6,152 nucleotides of DNA from JBGPIT01 sp041485125 (GTDB taxonomy: Bacteria; Desulfobacterota; Binatia; UTPRO1), in the NCBI GenBank assembly GCA_041485125.1, contig JBGPIT010000300.1, forward strand, positions 1 to 6,152, read 5' to 3'. Below are positions 1 through 6,152 of this stretch, piece by piece; the stretch's first letter is position 1, and each line of letters begins with the position of its first letter. The translations under genes were made by a program, and so were the position numbers. The notes beneath the pieces were generated by a model. It was not told the DNA's origin, did not search any database, and was given only the letters and a program-made list of their open reading frames with translations.

Positions 1-1532
1 AGCGCGTCGCCGAGCTGGCGCGCGCGCGCGATCAACCCGAGGTCGAAGGTGCCCTCGTAGAGATCGAGCACGGCGTTCAGCAGAAACGCGTAGTCGTCGA
101 GGTAGGCGTTGAGCTTCGCGGTGCCGTCTTTGCACGTCCGCAGCAGGCGACCGTCGCGTTGCAGGTGCGTGTAGATGAACTCGACGGCGCGCTCCGCCGC
201 GCGCCGGTAGCTCTCGTCGCCGAGCACTTGGTACGCGCGGGCGAAGGCCGAGATCATGAGGGCGTTCCAGCTGGTCAGGATCTTGTCGTCGCGCCCGGGC
301 CAGACGCGCCGGCTGCGAAGCTCGTAGAGCCTCCGCCGCGCGTCCGCGAGGATCGTCGCGATCTCGTCGGCCGGGCGATGGAAGAGCCGGCTCATCTGCT
401 CGAGGTCGACGGTGCGGTGCAAGATGTTGGCGTGCTCGAAGTTCCCCGCGTCGGTGACGTCGTAGTAGCGGCAGAGGATCTCGCCGTGCTCCTCGCCGAG
501 CGCCTCCAGCACTTCGGCGCGCGTCCAGACGAAGAACTTGCCCTCGACGCCTTCGCTGTCGGCGTCTTGCGACGAGTAGAACCCGCCCTCGGGATGCGTC
601 ATCTCGCGGCCGACGTAGGCGAGGATCTCCCCGGCGATACGGCGCCACTCCGGATCGCCGGTTGCTTGGTAGCCATCGAGGTAGAGGCGCGCCAGCAGCG
701 CATTGTCGTAGAGCATCTTCTCGAAGTGCGGCACGAGCCACTTGGCGTCGACCGAGTAGCGGTGGAACCCGCCGCCCAGCTGGTCGTACATGCCGCCGGC
801 CGCCATGTGCTGCAGGGTGTCGGTGGCCATGGTCCGGAAGCTCTCGTCGCCGGTCGCCGACCAGGCACGCAAGAAGAGCGCGAAGGTCATCGTGTTCGGA
901 AACTTGGGAGCGCCCCCGAGGCCGCCGTGCTCCGGGTCGTAGTGCCGCGAGAGAGCGCGCGCCGCCGCGACGGGCAGGTCGGAGTCGAGCGGCTCCGGCG
1001 CCGAGGTCTGCTCGTCCATGCGCGCGAGATCGGCGCGCAGCTGTCCGATGCTGCGCTGCACATGCTCGGGCTTCTCGTAAAACGCTTGCGCGACGGCGTG
1101 CAGCACGCGTGGGAAGCCGGGCATCCCGTGACGGTCGGCGGGCGGGAAATACGTACCGCCGTCGAAGGGCTCACCCGCGGGCGTGAGAAAGACCGTCAGC
1201 GGCCAGCCGCCGTGACCGGTCAGGATCTGCACCGCGTTCATGTAGAGGTGATCGAGGTCGGGCCGCTCCTCGCGGTCCACCTTGATGCACACGAAGAGCT
1301 CGTTCATGAGCGCCGCGATGCGCTCGTCCTCGAACGACTCGTGCTCCATCACGTGACACCAGTGGCAGGCCGAGTAGCCGATGCTGAGGAGGATCGGCTT
1401 GCCCTCGCTCCGCGCGCGCTCGAGGGCCTCGTCGCCCCACGGGTACCAATCGACCGGGTTGTGGGCGTGCTGGAGAAGGTAGGGACTGGTCTCGCCGACG
1501 AGACGGTTCGTATGCGGCTCAGCGACAGGCAC
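1..1532 (-). CDS. DUF255 thioredoxin-domain protein, YyaL/SSP411 (spermatogenesis-associated protein 20) family, 3' end outside window
   Basis: The frame is open from a GTG at 1532 to the left edge, giving 510 visible codons. Family members are usually about 650-700 residues, so roughly the last quarter is missing. Residues ~8-130 are a thioredoxin-like DUF255 domain: it opens with NRLVGETSPYLLQHAHNPVDW, carries the C56-H-W-C59 redox motif, then KVDREERPD (84-92) and the cis-proline loop GGWP (108-111). The rest resembles the six-hairpin (alpha/alpha) glycosidase-like domain of this family, with the conserved HFEKMLYDNA from residue 269 and SSQDADSEG around 323. No signal peptide or membrane segment is visible, so it is probably cytoplasmic. 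The biochemical role of the family is unsettled; redox or protein-quality functions have been suggested. An in-frame TAG at 1556-1554 rules out any start above 1553. The gene lies about 100 bp after the M14 gene, and co-transcription is possible but not shown. Confidence 0.95.
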   Translation of the reverse strand, partial: MPVAEPHTNRLVGETSPYLLQHAHNPVDWYPWGDEALERARSEGKPILLSIGYSACHWCHVMEHESFEDERIAALMNELFVCIKVDREERPDLDHLYMNAVQILTGHGGWPLTVFLTPAGEPFDGGTYFPPADRHGMPGFPRVLHAVAQAFYEKPEHVQRSIGQLRADLARMDEQTSAPEPLDSDLPVAAARALSRHYDPEHGGLGGAPKFPNTMTFALFLRAWSATGDESFRTMATDTLQHMAAGGMYDQLGGGFHRYSVDAKWLVPHFEKMLYDNALLARLYLDGYQATGDPEWRRIAGEILAYVGREMTHPEGGFYSSQDADSEGVEGKFFVWTRAEVLEALGEEHGEILCRYYDVTDAGNFEHANILHRTVDLEQMSRLFHRPADEIATILADARRRLYELRSRRVWPGRDDKILTSWNALMISAFARAYQVLGDESYRRAAERAVEFIYTHLQRDGRLLRTCKDGTAKLNAYLDDYAFLLNAVLDLYEGTFDLGLIARARQLGDA

Positions 1533-1537
1533 GTGCG

Positions 1538-1541
1538 CTCC
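1538..1541 (-). promoter_or_regulatory. Ribosome binding site supporting the GTG start of the DUF255 gene
   Basis: GGAG on the minus strand lies 5 bases before the GTG at 1532. No ATG occurs between the upstream in-frame stop (1556-1554) and the conserved N-terminal motif NRLVGETSPYLLQH, so this GGAG-GTG pair fixes the start. A shorter protein would lose the family's conserved N-terminus. Confidence 0.6.
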
Positions 1542-1635
1542 GAGCCGCGGACTCTATCGGAGCGCGATCATGCCGGCCAGGTCTCGGCCGGGTGCGGCGG
1601 GCGAGCGGCGCGGGTCGCGCGGCCGCCCGCGCGTG

Positions 1636-2994
1636 TCATCGCTGCTCGGGCGCGCCGTTGCCGCCGAACTCTTGCCAGGCGGCGAGCGCGTGCAAGCCGC
1701 TCGCGACCTGCACCGCGACGAGCTTCTGCAGCGGCATCGTCTCGAGCTTGCTCTGGCTGTTGATCTGGCCGCAGATCTCCTCGAGCCGCCGGCGCACGGT
1801 GCGCGCGACCTCCTCGTTGCCGCGCGCGACGGCCAGTCGATACACCTCGCCGAGATAGAGCATGTGCTGAAAGACCTTGCAGACGGTCGCGTCGAAGGCC
1901 TCGGCCTTGGTCGCCTCGCGGGCGTACTGCGGCGCCTCCACCTCGCGCTTGAGCGCGGCAAGGCGCTTCGGCGTCTTCTTCGCGTAGTCGTCGATCGAGC
2001 GGTACAGGCGGTCGCGCGGCGCGCCGCGACTGAGGATCGCGAAGTACTCGCGGATGTCGTGGTAGATCGAGTCGACGCGGAACACGCCCTGCAGCATCGC
2101 GTCGCGACGGGTGATGCCCGCCGGTGAGGTATCTTGAAGCACCTGGTCCGAGTAGTACGGCATCTCGCACACCAGCGAGTAGCCGGCGGTGAGCGTCTTG
2201 AGATAGTCGTCCGAGCTGGTGCCCGCCTCGATGTACGGCGCCGGGTCCTCGGGCAGGTTGCGGGCGAGGTAGTCATAGCTCTCCTGGACGCCGAAGAGCG
2301 CGTACACCCCCTCCTCGAAACGCTTCACGTAGGGCACCTCGGGCTCACCGCGATGGATCGGCAGCCCCTGGCCCGCGACGACGCGCCGCAAGCGCGGGAA
2401 GAGCCCGGGCAGCGGCCGCGAGACGTAGAAATAGCAGCCGCAGAAGCCGGCGTTGTGGAGCGAGTAGAGGAAGCTCGGTCGCTCGGCCTCCATCACCTCC
2501 ATGATCGCGTGGGTCTCGGGACAGGGGTCGGTGAAGTGCAGCGTCTTGTAGTGGACCGGGAAGCTCCACTCGACCTGCTCGCGTTGCGGCGGACGGTAGA
2601 AGTTGAGCGCGTACGTGAGCGGCGAGAACGGCTGCTTGAACCAGCCCTCGTTGAGGAGCGTGCCGTCCGGGTCCGCACACTTGATGATGAGAAACGTATA
2701 GTCGAGCTCGTCGCGGAGATCGGCGTCCTCACAGAGCCGTCGCGACAGGAACTCGAGCGTGAGCGTACCGATCGGCTCGTTCGGATGCGGCGTGCCGATC
2801 AGCAGCGCCTTCCTCTTGCCGCGGCCGATGGTGAGCATCTCGATCGGGCGGCCTTCGAGGGAGGTGCCGATCGTCCGCAAGGTGACGAGCTTCGGGAAGG
2901 TGCGTGCGAGGTCGCGCGAGCTCGTGGACAGCTCGGCGACCGTCAGGAACTCTTTATACTCCGGAACGTCGGAGATTATCTGGTAGACATCCAT
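1636..2994 (-). CDS. M14-family zinc carboxypeptidase/deacylase-like protein, cytoplasmic
   Basis: This 452-residue protein has the M14 metallopeptidase layout. The zinc motif H70-P-N-E73 sits in GTPHPNEPIG, the likely third zinc ligand is H180 in YSLHNAGF, and the likely catalytic glutamate is E277 in SLVCEMPYY. NFYRPP (131-136) may match the Asn-Arg substrate-carboxylate site, but this is tentative. The catalytic fold should cover residues ~15-290. Residues ~300-452 form a charged, probably helical C-terminal region that I do not recognise. There is no signal peptide, so the enzyme should act in the cytoplasm, unlike the many secreted M14 enzymes. Known family members remove C-terminal amino acids or, in the AstE/aspartoacylase branch, hydrolyse N-acyl amino acids; the substrate here is unknown. 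The gene starts 60 bp after ACAD-A. The only ATG is at 2994; an in-frame TAG lies just upstream, and the nearby GGAG (2996-2999) is only one base from the ATG, an unusually short spacing. Confidence 0.88.
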   Translation of the reverse strand: MDVYQIISDVPEYKEFLTVAELSTSSRDLARTFPKLVTLRTIGTSLEGRPIEMLTIGRGKRKALLIGTPHPNEPIGTLTLEFLSRRLCEDADLRDELDYTFLIIKCADPDGTLLNEGWFKQPFSPLTYALNFYRPPQREQVEWSFPVHYKTLHFTDPCPETHAIMEVMEAERPSFLYSLHNAGFCGCYFYVSRPLPGLFPRLRRVVAGQGLPIHRGEPEVPYVKRFEEGVYALFGVQESYDYLARNLPEDPAPYIEAGTSSDDYLKTLTAGYSLVCEMPYYSDQVLQDTSPAGITRRDAMLQGVFRVDSIYHDIREYFAILSRGAPRDRLYRSIDDYAKKTPKRLAALKREVEAPQYAREATKAEAFDATVCKVFQHMLYLGEVYRLAVARGNEEVARTVRRRLEEICGQINSQSKLETMPLQKLVAVQVASGLHALAAWQEFGGNGAPEQR

Positions 2995-3054
2995 ACTCCG
3001 GCGCTAAAAAGTATCACGCGCCGGGACCGCCCGAAAGGAACCAGCTGCGCCGGC

Positions 3055-4275
<1,221 letters not shown>

Positions 4276-4295
4276 GATCGTCCTCCTCGCCGCCG

Positions 4296-5402
4296 TCAGG
4301 CGACGGCCAATCCTTCAAAAGTCGCGAACCCGCGGGCGTTGCGGAGAAAGAGCTCGACCAGGTGGTCGCGGATGTAGCCGTGACCGCCGAGCACCTGCAC
4401 CGCGTTGTCGGTGATCTTCAGCGCCGCGTCGGCGGCGTAGCGCTTGGCGAGGTACGCCTCGCGGGTCGCGTCCTCGTGACGGTCGAGCTTCCAGGCCGCC
4501 TCCCACACCAGGAGCCGCATGGCGTCGACCTCCATCGCCATCTCGGCGAGCATGAAGGCGATCGCCTGCTTCTGGGCGATCGCCTGGCCGAACGCGCGAC
4601 GGTCCTTGGCGTACTCGCGGGCGTAGTCGTAGGCGGCGCGCGCGACCCCCACGGCCATCGCGCCGAGCGCGACGCGCCACAGGTTGGCGAGACGCGCGAC
4701 GGCGCCCGGGTCGTTTGCGCCGAGAAGATTCACGCGCGGCACACGGCATGCGTCGAAGCTGAGGCCGGTCGTGGTGAGCGCCCGCAGGCCCATGTTCTTC
4801 TCGCGTTCGCCGACGGTGAGACCCGGCGTATCGCGCGCGACGATCAGCGCCTGCGGATGCGGGCCGCCGCCGTTGGCGCTGCCGGCAACCACCAGGAAGT
4901 GCTTGGCCTCGCCGCCGAGCGGGACGTAGCACTTCTCGCCGGTGAGGACGTAGTGATCGCCGTCGCGCTGCAGCGTCGTCGCCGGCGCGTTGGCGTCGAA
5001 GCCGAAGCGGGGCTCCATGATCGCCGCCGAGCCGGGCTCGAACGCGTCGCCGCAGAAGCGCGGTAGCACCGCCTGCTTGAGCTCGGCCGAGCCGAACTCG
5101 ACCACCGGCACGGTGACGAGCCGCGGCGCCAGCAGGTGCACGGCGATCGACAGGTCGCCGTAGGCGAGCTCCTCCGCGACCACCGCACCGGTCAGTGCCG
5201 AGTGCGCGCTGCCAAAGCCGCCGTACTCCTCAGGGATGACGCCCTGGACCAGGCCGAGCTCCCATCCCTTCTGGACCAATGACGCCGAGATGACGCCCTT
5301 CTCATCGGCCTCGCGCGCGTGCGGGCGAACCTCGTCACGTGCGAAGCTGACGACCGTCTCGCGAATGAGTCGTTGCTCTTCGTCGAGCTCGAAACTGATC
5401 AT
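4296..5402 (-). CDS. Acyl-CoA dehydrogenase, ACAD-B (ADP-half subunit of a probable heteromeric pair)
   Basis: This 368-residue protein has the acyl-CoA dehydrogenase fold: helical N-terminus (1-~120) with IPEEYGGFG at 56-64, beta domain (~121-230) and C-terminal helices. The C-terminal FAD motifs are canonical: R268 and F271 in RRAFG, Q279 in QAIAFMLAEM, and Q336-V-L-G-G340-H-G. The N-terminal flavin motif is degenerate: M129 replaces Thr/Ser before E130, GFD (134-136) replaces GSD, and P161 replaces the flavin-contacting Thr. The catalytic glutamate position is kept (E363 in ATFEG), but the chain ends five residues later and lacks the usual EIQRxxIAR-type tail. The ATG at 5402 overlaps the TetR stop by 4 bp (ATGA) and has GGAGG at 5411-5415, 8 bases upstream, inside the regulator's coding sequence. 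This suggests translational coupling with the regulator. It probably works together with ACAD-A; alone its flavin pocket looks incomplete. Confidence 0.95.
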   Translation of the reverse strand: MISFELDEEQRLIRETVVSFARDEVRPHAREADEKGVISASLVQKGWELGLVQGVIPEEYGGFGSAHSALTGAVVAEELAYGDLSIAVHLLAPRLVTVPVVEFGSAELKQAVLPRFCGDAFEPGSAAIMEPRFGFDANAPATTLQRDGDHYVLTGEKCYVPLGGEAKHFLVVAGSANGGGPHPQALIVARDTPGLTVGEREKNMGLRALTTTGLSFDACRVPRVNLLGANDPGAVARLANLWRVALGAMAVGVARAAYDYAREYAKDRRAFGQAIAQKQAIAFMLAEMAMEVDAMRLLVWEAAWKLDRHEDATREAYLAKRYAADAALKITDNAVQVLGGHGYIRDHLVELFLRNARGFATFEGLAVA

Positions 5403-6124
5403 TGGGACTCCCTCCGTGCGTGGCGCTCGCCACGACGTGTGCGTGCCTGCGGCCGCGAGGCTTGCCTGGCGGCGACGGGCTGCTGCGTTGCCGGGCTGGT
5501 GAGCAGCGCGGTCACCTGATCGACCACACCTTCCATAAGCACGGCGAGGTCGACGCGCTCGGCGTCTTGGTAGTGCTGGAGCTCTGCGCCGATCACCCCG
5601 CCCGCGAAGAGCTGGGCGGCGAGGGCCGCGTCGACGTCCTTCCGGAAGACGCCTTGCTCCTGGCCGAGACGGACGATGCCGGCGAGATAGCTACGGAAGC
5701 GACGCAGGATGCCGCGGAACGCCTCGGAGAGGCGCGGATTGGTGTCGAGCGCCTCGACCATCAGGGTGAGGATGAAGCGGCGGAGGTTGTTCTTGGTGGC
5801 GATGCGCACGCAGACGCGGCCGATCTCGGCGAGCGCGCCGGCCGGGTCGGCACTCGGGTTGACGCTGCCGACCACGCGCTCCTCGAACTCCGCGATGCGG
5901 TCTTTCACCGCCTCGAAGAGCAGCTCTTCCTTGTCGCGGAAGTGGTAGTAGAGCGCGCCCTTGGTGACGCCGGCCGCGGTCGCGATGCGGTCGATCGACG
6001 TGCCCTGGTAGCCGTAGCGGGCGAAGCAATCGATCGCGATCGCCATCAGCTCCTTGCGGCCCCGGCTCTCGGGCCGTGTCCGTTCGGCGGCGGGCGGGCG
6101 GGCTGGTACGGCGCGCGGCGACAT
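5399..6124 (-). CDS. TetR/AcrR-family transcriptional regulator, first gene of the operon
   Basis: This 241-residue protein has a TetR DNA-binding domain at residues ~21-67: helix 1 in KELMAIAIDCFARYGY, then the helix-turn-helix TSIDRIATAAGVTKGALYYHF (42-62) and DKEEL. Residues ~80-205 are the helical ligand-binding and dimer domain. The last ~35 residues are rich in Arg, Ala and Gln, look disordered, and are not typical of the family. It most likely represses its own operon and is released by an acyl-CoA or related ligand. That is inferred from the downstream acyl-CoA dehydrogenases and from known FadR-type TetR proteins. The ATG at 6124 has no ribosome binding site, and a TAA lies four codons upstream. 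A second in-frame ATG (M27, 6046) has AAGGAG three bases before it but would cut into helix 1, so I prefer 6124, perhaps on a nearly leaderless transcript. Confidence 0.93.
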   Translation of the reverse strand: MSPRAVPARPPAAERTRPESRGRKELMAIAIDCFARYGYQGTSIDRIATAAGVTKGALYYHFRDKEELLFEAVKDRIAEFEERVVGSVNPSADPAGALAEIGRVCVRIATKNNLRRFILTLMVEALDTNPRLSEAFRGILRRFRSYLAGIVRLGQEQGVFRKDVDAALAAQLFAGGVIGAELQHYQDAERVDLAVLMEGVVDQVTALLTSPATQQPVAARQASRPQARTRRGERHARRESQ

Positions 6125-6142
6125 ACTGAACGTTTAGTATGT
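6121..6142. promoter_or_regulatory. Probable TetR operator palindrome over the tetR-type gene start
   Basis: A 22-bp inverted repeat has outer arms ACATACT (6121-6127) and AGTATGT (6136-6142) around the core GAACGTTT (6128-6135). Ten of eleven base pairs match; only 6128/6135 fails. The symmetry stops at both ends. The site is clearly more AT-rich than its surroundings and includes the regulator's start codon (6124-6122). Palindromes of this size next to a TetR gene are usually its own binding site, so autorepression of the whole operon is the natural reading. Its overlap with AT-rich hexamers that could serve as a -10 element (for instance CATACT at 6141-6136, minus strand) would let the repressor block RNA polymerase. 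Any -35 element would lie beyond the window. Confidence 0.8.
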
Positions 6143-6152
6143 GCGCCCCCCC

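Noticed and set aside
1608..1632. Inverted repeat of 7 bp (GCGCGGG/CCCGCGC) with an 11-base loop just after the M14 stop
   Set aside because: There is no T-run following it on the minus strand, and short GC palindromes are expected by chance in this composition, so it is not called as an intrinsic terminator.
159..1763. 534-codon open frame on the plus strand
   Set aside because: It is antisense to the DUF255 gene, whose minus-strand frame has clear family motifs along its full length. It runs past the gene's start into the M14 gene, and its Arg/Ala-rich end is typical of a composition artefact.
3003..3016. Small AT-rich patch between ACAD-A and the M14 gene, possible -10 element
   Set aside because: The best hexamer (GATACT, minus strand) matches the bacterial -10 at only four of six bases and no fitting -35 is visible. 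Read-through from the upstream operon explains expression equally well.
6146..6152. Run of seven C at the right edge
   Set aside because: A short homopolymer at a window edge; it may be a normal upstream tract or a sequence-end effect and supports no functional call.

Overview
The window is GC-rich bacterial DNA (by eye about two thirds G+C, with strong G/C bias at third codon positions). It carries five genes, all on the minus strand, in close order from right to left. The codon bias opens many long antisense and off-frame reading frames, which are not genes. No RNA gene, mobile element, CRISPR array or phage gene was seen. The gene types and base composition fit a high-GC soil or subsurface lineage (Deltaproteobacteria/Myxococcota, Binatota or Rokubacteria-like). 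This placement is a guess; no marker gene fixes it.

Layout in the direction of transcription: (1) 6124-5399, a TetR-family regulator with a near-perfect 22-bp palindrome over its own start codon. (2) 5402-4296, an acyl-CoA dehydrogenase, here called ACAD-B, whose start overlaps the regulator's stop in an ATGA junction. (3) 4275-3055, a second acyl-CoA dehydrogenase, ACAD-A, 20 bp downstream with a strong ribosome binding site. (4) 2994-1636, a cytoplasmic M14-type zinc carboxypeptidase/deacylase-like protein after a 60-bp gap. (5) 1532 to the left edge, a thioredoxin-fold DUF255 (YyaL/SSP411-type) protein, cut by the window after about 510 codons.

Genes 1-3 very likely form one self-regulated operon, probably including gene 4. 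Gene 5 follows after about 100 bp without a convincing terminator and may or may not be co-transcribed. The likely role is breakdown of a particular acyl-CoA: the TetR protein would sense the acyl-CoA or a related ligand and release the operator.

The most interesting signal is in the two dehydrogenases. ACAD-A keeps the flavin/substrate half of the family's FAD site but has lost the residues that a neighbouring subunit normally contributes to the ADP half. ACAD-B shows the reverse. This is what is expected if they are the two subunits of an obligate heteromer with a composite FAD site, as known for steroid side-chain dehydrogenases of mycobacteria. The substrate cannot be read from the sequence.
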